Source: Roseivivax lentus
Lineage (GTDB): Bacteria > Pseudomonadota > Alphaproteobacteria > Rhodobacterales > Rhodobacteraceae
Assembly (NCBI RefSeq): GCF_900156805.1
Contig: NZ_FTOQ01000001.1
Span: forward strand, 372,001 to 436,000
Reading direction: 5' to 3'
DNA length: 64,000 nucleotides
Made by a program: the position numbers and the translations under genes. Shown here in pieces: positions 52,300-61,298 of the stretch; position 1 is the stretch's first letter, and every line of letters starts with the position of its first letter. The notes under the pieces were generated by a model. The model had not been told where the DNA came from. It made no database searches and saw only the letters and a list, made by a program, of their open reading frames with translations.

Positions 52300-55002
52300 A
52301 TGTCGCGCTACGCACCCGCCGAGATCGAGCCGAAATGGCAGGCCGCCTGGGACGAGGCCCAGACCTTCCGGGCCGCGCGCACCGGCGACAAGCCCAAATA
52401 TTACGTGCTCGAGATGTTCCCCTATCCCTCGGGCCGCATCCATATCGGGCATGTGCGCAACTACACGATGGGCGACGTGATCGCGCGCTACAAGCTCGCC
52501 ACCGGCCATAACGTGCTGCACCCGATGGGCTTCGACGCCTTCGGCATGCCCGCCGAGAACGCCGCGATGGCCAGCGGAGGCCACCCCAAGGACTGGACCT
52601 ATTCCAACATCGACACGATGGTCGACCAGATGAAGCCGCTGGGCTTCGGCCTCGACTGGAGCCGCATGTTCGCCACCTGCGACCCGGAATATTACGGCCA
52701 GCAACAGGCGCTGTTTCTGGATTTCCTCGAAAAGGGCCTCGTCTACCGCAAGGAAGCGGTGGTGAACTGGGATCCGGTGGACATGACCGTGCTCGCCAAC
52801 GAGCAGGTGATCGACGGCAAGGGCTGGCGCTCGGGCGCGGATGTGGAACGCCGCGCGCTGACGCAATGGTTCTTCCGCATCTCGGATTACTCCGAGGAAT
52901 TGCTCGACGCGCTCGACACGCTCGACGACTGGCCCGCCAAGGTGAAGCTGATGCAGGCCAACTGGATCGGGCGGTCGCGCGGTCTGCAGTTTGCCTTCTC
53001 GACCGTGGATGCGCCGGATGGCCATGACCGGATCGAGGTCTACACGACGCGGCCCGACACGCTGCTGGGTGCCTCCTTCGTGGGCATCTCGCCCGATCAT
53101 CCGCTGGCCCGTCACCTTGAGCGCGACAACGCGCGGATCGCCGAGTTCTGCGCCGAATGCCGCCGCATGGGCACTTCCGAGGAGGACATGGAGAAGGCCG
53201 AGAAGCGGGGCTTCGACACCGGCATCACCGTGCGCCATCCCTTTGATACGTCTTGGGAATTGCCGGTCTACATCGCCAATTTCATCCTGATGGATTACGG
53301 CACCGGCGCGATCTTCGGCTGCCCCGCGCACGACCAGCGCGACCTCGATTTCGCGCGCAAGTACGAACTGCCCGTCACCACGGTCTATGCCCCCGCCATG
53401 GGCGAGGAGGGCACCTTCATCCTGCCCGAGGATGGCGGTCCGGCCTATGTGCCGCCGAAATCCGAGACCGTGCGCTACATCAAGGGCTTCGCCGGCGAGG
53501 AAGCGCAGACCGGCGATCAGGCCGTGGATGCCGCCATCGGCTTCTGCGAAGACAACGGCGTCGGCCAGGGCGTCACGAAGTTCCGCCTGCGGGACTGGGG
53601 TCTCTCGCGCCAGCGCTACTGGGGCTGCCCGATCCCCGTGGTGCACTGCGAGAGCTGTGGCGTGGTGCCCGAGAAGAAGGAAAACCTGCCGATCGAGCTG
53701 CCTTACGACGAGGACGGCACGGCGATCGACTTCTCGATCCCCGGCAACCCGCTGGACCGGCACCCGTCCTGGCGCGACTGTGCCTGCCCGTCCTGCGGTG
53801 CGCCCGCGACGCGCGAGACCGACACGATGGACACCTTCGTCGATTCGTCGTGGTACTTCGCGCGGTTCACGGCACCCCGCGCCGAGACGCCCACGGACAT
53901 GGACGAGGCGTCCTACTGGATGAACGTCGACCAGTATATCGGCGGGATCGAGCATGCGATCCTGCACCTTTTGTATTCGCGCTTCTTCGCCCGCGCGATG
54001 CACCTGACGGGCCATCTGCCGGAGACCGCGAAAGAGCCCTTCGATGCGCTGTTTACGCAAGGCATGGTCACGCACGAAATTTACTACACGCGTAGCAGGT
54101 TCCAAAGGACCGAAATTATTGACGGCAAGTCACAGAAAATTGGAGTGACCAAAGCTGTATTTCATTACCCGGATGAAGTCGTAGTTGGTCAATTTGATGG
54201 TAAGCGCGTCGGTGTCCTGAAAAAGGACTTCGATCCAGCATTGTCTTTCGAAGAGAATTATGGGGCTGTAAAAAACGATATAGAAAGGGCAGTCGACATC
54301 ATTCCCTCGGCCAAAATGTCGAAATCCAAGAACAACGTGGTCGATCCCGTCGCCATCATCGAGCAATACGGCGCCGATACCGCGCGCTGGTTCGTCCTCT
54401 CGGACAGCCCGCCCGAGCGGGACGTGGAATGGACCGCCGCCGGGGCCGAGGCCGCGAACAAGCATCTGGCGCGCGTCTTCCGCATCGCGACCGAGGCCGC
54501 CGCCTCCGAAGAGCCCTCGCAAGAGGGCGATGAGGGCCTGCTCCGCGAGATGCACAAGACCATCGACGAGGTCACGAAGGGCGTCGAAAGCTTCGGCTTC
54601 AACGCCGCCATCGCGCGGCTTTACGCCTTCACCAACACGCTGTCGAAGGCCAAGGCCGGTGGCGCGGCCAAGCGCGAGGCGGCGAAAACCCTCGCGCAGC
54701 TCATGTCGCCCATGACCCCGCATCTGGCCGAGGAACTCTGGCAAACCCTCGGCGGCGACGGGCTCATCGCCAATGCGCCCTGGCCCGAGGCGGACGCGGC
54801 GATGATGGTCGAGGACACCGTGACGCTGCCCATCCAGATCAACGGCAAGCGCAAGGCGGAGATCGCCGTGCCCAAGGACATGGACAAGGCCGAGGTTGAA
54901 AAGACCGCGCTCGCTCATCATGCTGTGGTCAAGGCGCTCGAGGGCGCCGCGCCCAAGAAGGTGATCGTCGTGCCCGGACGGATCGTGAATGTCGTCATCT
55001 GA
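52300..55002 (+). CDS. leuS: Leucyl-tRNA synthetase
   Basis: A 900-residue class I synthetase that charges tRNA-Leu. HIGH at 48-51, CP1 editing domain with [18 protein letters not shown] at 672-676, then the anticodon-binding domain and a C-terminal tail ending [13 protein letters not shown]. The frame is intact. The segment about 593-671, just before KMSKS, is enlarged and encoded by DNA of about 45% G+C, with AGG, ATA, GTA and AAA codons otherwise rare here. Close relatives are, from memory, about 840-880 residues, so this part is roughly 30-40 residues longer. GAGGGGAG precedes the ATG. Overlaps lptE by 14 bp, so leuS-lptE-holA are one operon. Confidence 0.95.
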   Translation: MSRYAPAEIEPKWQAAWDEAQTFRAARTGDKPKYYVLEMFPYPSGRIHIGHVRNYTMGDVIARYKLATGHNVLHPMGFDAFGMPAENAAMASGGHPKDWTYSNIDTMVDQMKPLGFGLDWSRMFATCDPEYYGQQQALFLDFLEKGLVYRKEAVVNWDPVDMTVLANEQVIDGKGWRSGADVERRALTQWFFRISDYSEELLDALDTLDDWPAKVKLMQANWIGRSRGLQFAFSTVDAPDGHDRIEVYTTRPDTLLGASFVGISPDHPLARHLERDNARIAEFCAECRRMGTSEEDMEKAEKRGFDTGITVRHPFDTSWELPVYIANFILMDYGTGAIFGCPAHDQRDLDFARKYELPVTTVYAPAMGEEGTFILPEDGGPAYVPPKSETVRYIKGFAGEEAQTGDQAVDAAIGFCEDNGVGQGVTKFRLRDWGLSRQRYWGCPIPVVHCESCGVVPEKKENLPIELPYDEDGTAIDFSIPGNPLDRHPSWRDCACPSCGAPATRETDTMDTFVDSSWYFARFTAPRAETPTDMDEASYWMNVDQYIGGIEHAILHLLYSRFFARAMHLTGHLPETAKEPFDALFTQGMVTHEIYYTRSRFQRTEIIDGKSQKIGVTKAVFHYPDEVVVGQFDGKRVGVLKKDFDPALSFEENYGAVKNDIERAVDIIPSAKMSKSKNNVVDPVAIIEQYGADTARWFVLSDSPPERDVEWTAAGAEAANKHLARVFRIATEAAASEEPSQEGDEGLLREMHKTIDEVTKGVESFGFNAAIARLYAFTNTLSKAKAGGAAKREAAKTLAQLMSPMTPHLAEELWQTLGGDGLIANAPWPEADAAMMVEDTVTLPIQINGKRKAEIAVPKDMDKAEVEKTALAHHAVVKALEGAAPKKVIVVPGRIVNVVI
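54076..54312 (+). other. AT-rich patch inside leuS
   Basis: By hand count 54061-54300 is 108 of 240 bases G or C (45%; the last 60 bases 40%), whereas 54361-54420 is 72% and the gene overall is GC-rich. Both edges are sharp: GTCACGCACGAAAT on the left and CCCTCGGCCAAAATG on the right. The reading frame is kept. Codon use differs markedly from the rest of the gene. Confidence 0.85.
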
Positions 55003-55483
55003 CCGCCGCCAGCTGCTCGCGGGCCTCGCCGGGCTTGCGGGCCTCGCCGCCTGCGGCTTCACCCCGGCCTATGGCCCGGCGGGCGGCGCCTCGGACATCC
55101 TCGGCACCATCGCCGTCGCGGAGCCGTCGAATCGCAACGGCTACCTTCTGGTGCGCCGTCTCGAAGAGCGGCTCGGCCGGGCCTCGGGGCCGATGCAGCT
55201 GGACTATGAATACCGCATCGACGAGCAGGATTTCGGCACCACCTCGGCGGGCTTCACCACCCGCTACCGGCTCGTCGGCACCATCACCTACGAGCTGAAA
55301 GAGGCCTCCGGCCGCCTCATCACCCGCGGCACGGTGGAGGAATTCGTCGGCTTCTCGGCCACCGGCTCCATCGTCTCGACACCCGCCGCGCGCGCCGATG
55401 CCGAGGTGCGGCTGGCCACCATCCTCGCCGATCGCATGGTCGAGGAACTGATCTTCGCCGCCGATCTGCTGCCCCCCGCATGA
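54989..55483 (+). CDS. lptE: LPS-assembly lipoprotein LptE
   Basis: A 164-residue outer-membrane lipoprotein that plugs and helps fold LptD for lipopolysaccharide insertion. Lipobox LAAC with Cys22, then GFTPAYG, the usual start of mature alphaproteobacterial LptE. The rest alternates strands and helices, with [15 protein letters not shown] and a C-terminal RMVEELIF helix. Position between leuS and holA is the conserved genomic address of lptE. Overlaps leuS by 14 bp and holA by 4 bp. Confidence 0.92.
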   Translation: MSSSDRRQLLAGLAGLAGLAACGFTPAYGPAGGASDILGTIAVAEPSNRNGYLLVRRLEERLGRASGPMQLDYEYRIDEQDFGTTSAGFTTRYRLVGTITYELKEASGRLITRGTVEEFVGFSATGSIVSTPAARADAEVRLATILADRMVEELIFAADLLPPA

Positions 55484-56505
55484 AGCTCTCGGTCCGCGAC
55501 GCGCCCGCCTATTTCCGCAAGCCCGACCCCGATGCCACGGGTCTGCTGATCTTCGGCGAGGACGCGATGCGCGTGGCGCTCAGGCGGCAGGAGGTGATCG
55601 CGGCGCTCGTCGGCCCGCAGGGCGAGGAGGAGATGCGCCTGACGCGCCTTTCGGGCGGCGATCTGCGCAAGGATCCCGCGGCGCTCCTGGATGCGGTCAA
55701 GGCGCAGGGCTTCTTTCCGGGCCCGCGCGTCGCCTTCGTCGAGGATGCCAACGACAATGTGGCCGAGGCGGTGACCAACGCGCTCACGGACTGGCAGCCG
55801 GGCGATGCGCAGATCGTCGTGACCGCGGGCGCGCTCAAGGCCACGTCGCGGCTGCGCAAGCTCTTCGAGGCCCATCCCCGCGCCTATGCGGCGGGCATCT
55901 ACAACGATCCGCCGAGCCGCGCGGAGATCGAGGCCGATCTTGAACGGGCGGGGCTGTCGGGCGTCGATCGCAACGCCGCCGAGGCGCTGCACGCGCTGGC
56001 GCGCAGCCTCGATCCCGGCGATTTCCGCCAGACCGTCGAGAAGGTCGCGCTCTACAAGATCGGCGACGCGGCCCCGCTGACCGCCGAGGAGGTCGCGCTG
56101 ATGGCGCCCACCTCCACCGAGGCGGATGTGGACGATATCCTGCACGTGGTGGCCGAAGGGCAGGTGGACCAGATCGGCCCGGTGATGCAGCGGCTCACGG
56201 CGCAGGGCACGAACCCGGTGACGCTCGTCATCATGGCGACCCGGCATTTCCGCGCCCTGCATGCGGCGGCCTCCGATCCAGGCGGGGCGGCGGCGGGCAT
56301 CGCCCGGGCACGTCCGCCGATCTTCGGGCCGCGCCGCGACCGGATGCTGCGGCAGGCGCAGGGCTGGGGTGCGCGCAAGCTCGAGACGGCGCTGACCGTG
56401 CTGACCGATACCGACCTGTCCCTGCGCTCGGCGGGGCAGAAGGCGCCGCAGATGGCGCTTGTCGAACGCGCGCTGATCCGGCTCGCGATGCTGGCGCGCC
56501 GCTAG
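55480..56505 (+). CDS. holA: DNA polymerase III delta subunit
   Basis: A 341-residue clamp-loader subunit that opens the beta sliding clamp. The N-terminal AAA+-like fold begins ESPAYF-like APAYFRKPDPDATGLLIFGEDAM; the segment FFPGPRVAFVEDAND and the C-terminal helical collar (GQKAPQMALVERALIRLAML) match the family. No Walker A is expected in delta. ATGA overlap with lptE. Last gene of the leuS-lptE-holA operon; the GST gene starts 89 bp later. Confidence 0.93.
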   Translation: MKLSVRDAPAYFRKPDPDATGLLIFGEDAMRVALRRQEVIAALVGPQGEEEMRLTRLSGGDLRKDPAALLDAVKAQGFFPGPRVAFVEDANDNVAEAVTNALTDWQPGDAQIVVTAGALKATSRLRKLFEAHPRAYAAGIYNDPPSRAEIEADLERAGLSGVDRNAAEALHALARSLDPGDFRQTVEKVALYKIGDAAPLTAEEVALMAPTSTEADVDDILHVVAEGQVDQIGPVMQRLTAQGTNPVTLVIMATRHFRALHAAASDPGGAAAGIARARPPIFGPRRDRMLRQAQGWGARKLETALTVLTDTDLSLRSAGQKAPQMALVERALIRLAMLARR

Positions 56506-56594
56506 CGCGCGCCGCCGGGCCGGGCCGATGCGGGCATCGGCTTGTGGCGCCGCCCGCGCCGGGTCATCTTCGCTCAAGGCAGAGGAGGACCATC

Positions 56595-57185
56595 ATGCCC
56601 TACACCATCATCGGATCGGCCAAGACCCGCGCCTTCCGCCCGCTCTGGCTGCTCGAGGAGCTCGGGCTCGATTACGACCACCGGCCCGTCGGGCCCCGTT
56701 CGGACGAGGTGCGCCGCGTCAGCCCGCTGGGCAAGGTGCCGGTTCTCGTTGCCGACGGGACGACGATCCCCGATTCGGGCGCGATCCTGCATTACCTCGC
56801 GGATCGCCATGGCGATTGGACCCACCCCGCCGGCAGCCTCGAACGCGCGCGGCAGGACGCCTGGACCTTCCGCATCCTCGACGAGCTCGACGCGCTGCTC
56901 TGGACCGCGGCGCGGCACAGTTTCATCCTGCCCGAGGAACACCGCGTGCCGCAGGTGAAGGAGAGCCTGCGCACCGAGTTTGCCAACAATCTCACCCGGA
57001 TCACCGACGAGATGGAGGGCCCGTATCTCATGGGCGAGACGCCGACCGTTCCGGATATCCTGCTGTGTCATTGCGGCGGCTGGGCGCGGGTCGCGAAATT
57101 TCCCGACGCGCCCGAGGCGTTCAAGGCCTATTCGAAGCGCCTGCGCGAGCGCCCGGCCTATCAGCGCGCCGCGGCCCTGTCCTGA
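56595..57185 (+). CDS. Glutathione S-transferase family protein
   Basis: A 196-residue thioredoxin-fold plus helical protein. The N-terminal domain reads MPYTIIGSAKTRAFRPLW, with GKVPVLVADG and the glutathione-contact IPDSGAILHYLADRHG. The C-terminal all-helical domain ends VPDILLCHCGGWA...FPDAPEAFKAYSKRL. Reaction unknown: conjugation or reduction. GAGGAGG before the ATG at 56595 fixes the start. Its last 25 bp overlap the convergent flavoprotein gene. Confidence 0.9.
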   Translation: MPYTIIGSAKTRAFRPLWLLEELGLDYDHRPVGPRSDEVRRVSPLGKVPVLVADGTTIPDSGAILHYLADRHGDWTHPAGSLERARQDAWTFRILDELDALLWTAARHSFILPEEHRVPQVKESLRTEFANNLTRITDEMEGPYLMGETPTVPDILLCHCGGWARVAKFPDAPEAFKAYSKRLRERPAYQRAAALS

Positions 57186-58366
57186 TCCGGAGGTGCCCAG
57201 CCCGCCGCGTGCCGCCCGGCCCATAGCCCGGTGGCGAGGCAGGCGGTCAGCAGGTACCCCCCCGTCGGCGCCTCCCAGTCGAGCATTTCGCCCGCCGCGA
57301 ACACGCCCGGATGCGCGCGCAGCATCAGGCCCGCATCGAGCGCCCCCTGGCGGATCCCGCCCGCGGTCGAGATCGCCTCATCCATCGGGCGCAGCCCGTC
57401 ATGGGGGATCGTCAGCGCCTTGACGAGCCGGGCCAGCGCCTCGGGCGCGTCGGGCAGCGGGCGGGCGCATTCCATCAAGAGCGCCTGCGCGGCGGGGGGC
57501 AGTTTCAGCGCCTTGCGCAGCCGGTTCGACTGGCTGTCCTTGCCCCGCATGCGCGCCAGCCGCCGGGCCAGCGTCGCCACGTCCAGATCCGGCATGAGGT
57601 CGATGCGCAGCGCCGCGCCCTCCCGAAGCGCGGGCGAGAGCGGGTAGAGCCCGCCGCCCTCCAGCCCGGTTTTCGAGATCACCGCTTCGCCGCGCGAGCG
57701 CAATGCACCCGCGCTGAGCGCGATGTTCTTCAGGGGCGCTCCGAAATGCCGCGTCATATGCGCGGACCAATGGACGCCGACGCCCACATTGGCGGGCGCG
57801 AAGGGCGCCAGCGCCACGCCGTCCCGGCCCAGCCAGTCCGCCCAGGCGCCATCGGAGCCGAGCCGCCGCCAGGACGCCCCGCCCAGCGCCAGCACCGCGA
57901 CGCGCGGGGCGATGTCCCGCGCGCCCTCGGGCGTGTCGAAGCGGAAGGGCGCCATGCCGCCGGTCCAGCGCCAGCGCGTGCGGGTCTCGAGGCCCTTGTC
58001 GGTCAGGCGGGCGAGCCAGGCGCGCAAGAGCGGCGAGGCCTTCATCGCGCGCGGGAAGACCCGGCCGGTGGAGCCCGCGAAGACCTCCTGGCCGAGGCCT
58101 TCGGCCCATGCCTCGATCCCGTCCGGCGGCAGGGCGTCGAGCATCGGCGCGAGCCAGGCCGCGGCGTCGCCATAGGCGGCGCGGAAGTCAGGAAGCTCTT
58201 CGCGCTTGGTGAGGTTGAGGCCGGATTTGCCCGCCATCAGGAACTTGCGTGCGAGGCTCGGCTTGTGATCGACCAAGAGCACGCCGCGCCCGGCATCGAG
58301 CAGCGCCTCGGCCGCCATCAGGCCCGCCGGGCCGCCGCCCACGACCAATGCGTCGCAATCGTCCAT
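57161..58366 (-). CDS. NAD(P)/FAD-dependent oxidoreductase, HI0933/BaiN-like
   Basis: A 401-residue flavoprotein of the YhiN/BaiN group. FAD site ALVVGGGPAGLMAAEAL (6-22), then LMAGKSGLNLTKRE where relatives have a GNGRCN-type motif, FAGSTGRVFPRAMKASPLL, ALGGASWRRLGSDG and the C-terminal PTGGYLLTACLATG that holds the flavin. Gut BaiN members reduce bile-acid enones; the role in marine or soil bacteria is unknown. The ATG at 58366 starts just before the Rossmann fold. Overlaps the GST gene by 25 bp tail to tail. Confidence 0.88.
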   Translation of the reverse strand: MDDCDALVVGGGPAGLMAAEALLDAGRGVLLVDHKPSLARKFLMAGKSGLNLTKREELPDFRAAYGDAAAWLAPMLDALPPDGIEAWAEGLGQEVFAGSTGRVFPRAMKASPLLRAWLARLTDKGLETRTRWRWTGGMAPFRFDTPEGARDIAPRVAVLALGGASWRRLGSDGAWADWLGRDGVALAPFAPANVGVGVHWSAHMTRHFGAPLKNIALSAGALRSRGEAVISKTGLEGGGLYPLSPALREGAALRIDLMPDLDVATLARRLARMRGKDSQSNRLRKALKLPPAAQALLMECARPLPDAPEALARLVKALTIPHDGLRPMDEAISTAGGIRQGALDAGLMLRAHPGVFAAGEMLDWEAPTGGYLLTACLATGLWAGRHAAGWAPPDQDRAAAR

Positions 58367-58428
58367 CCTTGATCCCCCGCGCGCGCGTCCCATCCTCTTG
58401 GCCGAGCCTTGGCCGAGGTACAAGCACC

Positions 58429-58722
58429 ATGTCCGATCCGATCTGCCCGCTTTGTCTGCGCCCGATCCCGCCCGCGGCGAAGCAGAGCCTGCACCACCTC
58501 GTGCCCAAGCTGAAAGGCGGCAAGGGCGGGCCCGTCGTGCGCCTGCACCAGATCTGCCACAACGAGATCCACAGCACCTTCACCGAGGCGGAGCTGGCGC
58601 GGGCCTACAACACGCCCGAGGCGCTGCGGGCGCATCCGCGCATGGCGGCCTTCCTCGCCTGGGTCGCGAAGCGCCCGCCGACTTTTCACAGCCGGTCTTC
58701 GGGTGGGCGGCGCAAGCGCTAA
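58429..58722 (+). CDS. Small HNH-type protein
   Basis: A 97-residue protein with CPLCLRPIP (Cys6, Cys9) and the treble-clef HNH pattern SLHHLVPKLKGGKGG...ICHNEIHSTFT. Complete HNH nucleases have His, Asn, His at these places, and this one keeps HH, N and H, so it may be active. Such stand-alone proteins occur in many proteobacteria without known target; they are not obviously part of a restriction system here. Divergent from the flavoprotein gene with 62 bp between; a family A repeat begins 14 bp after the stop. Confidence 0.85.
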   Translation: MSDPICPLCLRPIPPAAKQSLHHLVPKLKGGKGGPVVRLHQICHNEIHSTFTEAELARAYNTPEALRAHPRMAAFLAWVAKRPPTFHSRSSGGRRKR

Positions 58723-58736
58723 TGCACGGGCCGCGT

Positions 58737-58944
58737 GATCCGGATGGGCGCGTGCCGCGCGCAGGTCTGGCCCGCTGATCGTGCCGATCACCGGGCGGCA
58801 AGAGGGGCGCTGCCCCTCTCTTGGCGGCCTTGCCGCCAATTCACACCCCGACGTTTTCGGGAAAGATGGAGCCGGTCTTATCCCGGAGCGCGGGGGTGTT
58901 TCGTGTCGCGCCCGGCTGCCCTGCGGCGGGAGCCGATGCGGCAA
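58737..58944 (+). repeat. Dispersed intergenic repeat, family A, copy 2
   Basis: About 208 bp, matching 29175-29380. Hairpins AGAGGGG/CCCCTCT (58801-58819) and TTGGCGGC/GCCGCCAA (58821-58839) correspond to those of copy 1, with changed loops. It lies between the HNH gene and the convergent coiled-coil gene. Confidence 0.85.
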
Positions 58945-58998
58945 AGAGGGGCGCGCCGGTCGGGCGGGGGCGTGCGCGGCGCGGGCGGGATGCGGGGC

Positions 58999-59328
58999 TC
59001 AGCCCGCCGCCTGGCTGCGTTCGAGATAGGCGCGCAGTTCCTCGGCCTCGTGGCGGGCTTCGCGCAGGCCTTCCATGGCCGCCGACAATTCCGCCTCGGT
59101 CTGGGCGAGCTGGTTGGTCAGCTCCGCCTCGCGCTGCTGCAGGTAGGTGATCGCCTGGTCGCGCGTCTCTTCGGCCTCGTGCAACTCCTGGCTCATCCGC
59201 TCGAGCTCGGACAGATCGCTCTGGCTCACGCGGGTGAAGCGGTGCACCAGCCAGTTAGCGAACCAGCCGAGGCAGAAGGCCACGAACAGGATGATCGCCG
59301 TGGTGATGATAAACTCGATGCGGTTCAC
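58999..59328 (-). CDS. Membrane-anchored coiled-coil protein
   Basis: A 109-residue protein I cannot name. One N-terminal membrane helix (IIITTAIILFVAFCLGWFANWL by segments, about 6-27) is followed by a continuous heptad-rich helix (about 40-105, ELERMSQELHEAEETRDQA and QREAELTNQLAQTEAEL). It would be anchored in the inner membrane, most likely with the coil in the cytosol. Its ATG overlaps the stop of the OmpA-type gene by 4 bp, so the two envelope proteins are made together and may work together. Confidence 0.8.
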   Translation of the reverse strand: MNRIEFIITTAIILFVAFCLGWFANWLVHRFTRVSQSDLSELERMSQELHEAEETRDQAITYLQQREAELTNQLAQTEAELSAAMEGLREARHEAEELRAYLERSQAAG

Positions 59329-61238
59329 TCGCCTGTCTCTTCCGTGTCAGCGCCGGTCTCTTCTTGTGCCCCATCTTGGCCGGGGGCTTCAACGCTTTCG
59401 AGCGTGGTTTCTTCATCCGCGGGCGTTTCTCGCGGGATCAGGGTGAATTCGATCCGGCGATTGGCCTCGCGGCCCTCCGCGGTGTCGTTGTCGGCGATGG
59501 GCTGCGCCTCGCCATAGCCCACCGCGCGGTAGGAGGAGGTCAGCACGCGGCGCTCGGTCAGGGCGAAGAGCACCGCCTGGGCGCGTTCCTGACTCAGCTG
59601 TTCGTTCATCACCTCGCGGCCCTGGCTGTCGGTATGGCCCTGGATTTCCAGCGGGATGTCGCCGCAGAGCTGCAGCAGTTCCGCCACCTCGTCGAGGATG
59701 TCCTTCGCGGAGGCGTCGAGCGTGGCCGCGCCGGGCTCGAAGGTGATCTTCCGCGTGCCGATGATGACGCTGATCTGATCGACGCATTCCTCCGGCGTGG
59801 GGATGCCGAGGGTCGGATCGAGGCGCTCGCGATAGGTGATGTCGAGCGAGAATTCCTCGCTGCCGAGCTTGTCGGCGAGCAGGGCCGCGATCTCCGCGGA
59901 GGCTTCGGGATTGCCGGTATCGCCGCTCACGAAGATCGTCTCGGCGGTGACCCGGGCGGCGCCGTTCTCGAGCCGGGACAGCGCCTCGAGCGCGGCCAGC
60001 ACCCGGGCGCGCCAGCCCCGCGGCAGGCGGTCGTCGAACCGGGTGCCGATCCGGACCGCGCCGGAGCCGAAGGCCGCGCGGGCGAAGCTTTCGGCGGCCA
60101 CGCGGGTGACGTCGTCGTCGATCAGGCCGCGCAGGGCGACCTGTCCCTCGGGGCTGACGGTGGCCACGAATTCCACCGGGCCGCGATCCTCGGCATCCTC
60201 CGGCGGGGCGGGCAGGATCGCGTCGAGCACGAAGGCGTCGGGCAGGCTGTTTTCCAGCCGGCCGATCGCGGCGTCGAAGCGCGCGGGGTCGCTGCCCTCG
60301 GCGGCGAGCAGCGCGATATCGGTGTTGGAGAAGGTCACCGAGCCCGCGCCGATCTCGCCCAGCGCGCGGATCGCGTCCGCGGCCACCTCGCCCCAGGCCG
60401 GCGAGGGCACGCCGAGGGCCAGTCGGCATTCCGCATCGGCAGGGGCACCGGCGCCGCGGGCCGCCGACAGGATGGCCTGCTGGGCGGCCTCGGTATCGGC
60501 GGCGCAGGTGTCGAAGCGCGCGCCCTCAGCGTCGATCACGAAACGCAGCGCGAAAGGCGAGACCACGGGGCGCGGCGCCTCGAGCGCGAGGGCCAGCGTG
60601 ATGCCCTCGGGCGCGATCCGGTCGAATTTCGCGGTGATCTCGCGGCTGCGGGCACGGCTTTCGGTCATCGCCTCGATCGCCACTTCCTCCGCATCGACGG
60701 AGATCTTCGCGCGCGGCAGGTCCGCCAGCGCGCGCGTGGCGAAGCGCATGGCCGGCGCCCAGCCCTCGGGGGCGGGATAATCCGCGGTCTCGAGCAGGTC
60801 CGAGATCGCCGTGTCCTCGCCGACCAGCGCCTGCAGATCGGCGATCAGGCGATCCCGGTCATAAGCCGCGGGCACGAGGCCGATCAGCGAGAGGCGGTCG
60901 TCGTTGCGCAGGATTTCGACGGAAAAGCGCGGCGCCTCGATGCGGGCGTCGTCCTCGACGATCAGCTCGTCGATGACCCGGGCGGCATCCACGACCTTCC
61001 CCGCCACCGACAGCGCGCGGAAGCGGTCGGCCTCGGAGGGCGCGGCGCCGTATACGAAGACCTGCAGGCCGTTCGCGTCGACCTCGGCCCAGTCGATGCC
61101 GTTTTCCTCGAGCGCGCGGGCGACGCCGGTGATCGAGCTGTCCTCCATCACGCGGGCCGACAGGCTTGCCGCGGCGACGGACAGGAGGGCGGCGGCGGCA
61201 AAGGTCCCGGCGAGGGTGGCGACGGTGGACAGGCGCAT
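59325..61238 (-). CDS. BON- and OmpA-domain envelope protein
   Basis: A 637-residue protein. One N-terminal hydrophobic helix (VATLAGTFAAAALLSVAAA) serves as anchor or signal. Two or more BON-like repeats follow (ITGVARALEENGIDWAEVDA; VEFVATVSPEGQVALRGLI). The C-terminal OmpA domain (about 470-605) has the peptidoglycan contact IQGHTDSQGREVMNEQLSQE and VGYGEAQPIADNDTAEGREANRRIEF. The tail is acidic (EEETGADTEETGE). It resembles ArfA-type proteins that join membrane and cell wall. The ATG at 61238 is chosen at the hydrophobic helix; 61274 is possible. Confidence 0.87.
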   Translation of the reverse strand: MRLSTVATLAGTFAAAALLSVAAASLSARVMEDSSITGVARALEENGIDWAEVDANGLQVFVYGAAPSEADRFRALSVAGKVVDAARVIDELIVEDDARIEAPRFSVEILRNDDRLSLIGLVPAAYDRDRLIADLQALVGEDTAISDLLETADYPAPEGWAPAMRFATRALADLPRAKISVDAEEVAIEAMTESRARSREITAKFDRIAPEGITLALALEAPRPVVSPFALRFVIDAEGARFDTCAADTEAAQQAILSAARGAGAPADAECRLALGVPSPAWGEVAADAIRALGEIGAGSVTFSNTDIALLAAEGSDPARFDAAIGRLENSLPDAFVLDAILPAPPEDAEDRGPVEFVATVSPEGQVALRGLIDDDVTRVAAESFARAAFGSGAVRIGTRFDDRLPRGWRARVLAALEALSRLENGAARVTAETIFVSGDTGNPEASAEIAALLADKLGSEEFSLDITYRERLDPTLGIPTPEECVDQISVIIGTRKITFEPGAATLDASAKDILDEVAELLQLCGDIPLEIQGHTDSQGREVMNEQLSQERAQAVLFALTERRVLTSSYRAVGYGEAQPIADNDTAEGREANRRIEFTLIPRETPADEETTLESVEAPGQDGAQEETGADTEETGE

Positions 61239-61298
61239 GGATGTATTCCGTGATGTCAGGCGTGCCCCTGTCATAGGGCGGGGCCGGCAGGGGCGCAA

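Noticed and set aside
54061-54312. Frameshift or inserted mobile element breaking leuS
   Set aside because: The reading frame is continuous through the AT-rich patch and KMSKS follows in frame; no inverted ends or transposase are visible.
59364-61253. 629-codon plus-strand frame opposite the BON/OmpA gene
   Set aside because: Antisense shadow with repeated Gly/Arg/Asp; the minus-strand product has a clear OmpA domain.
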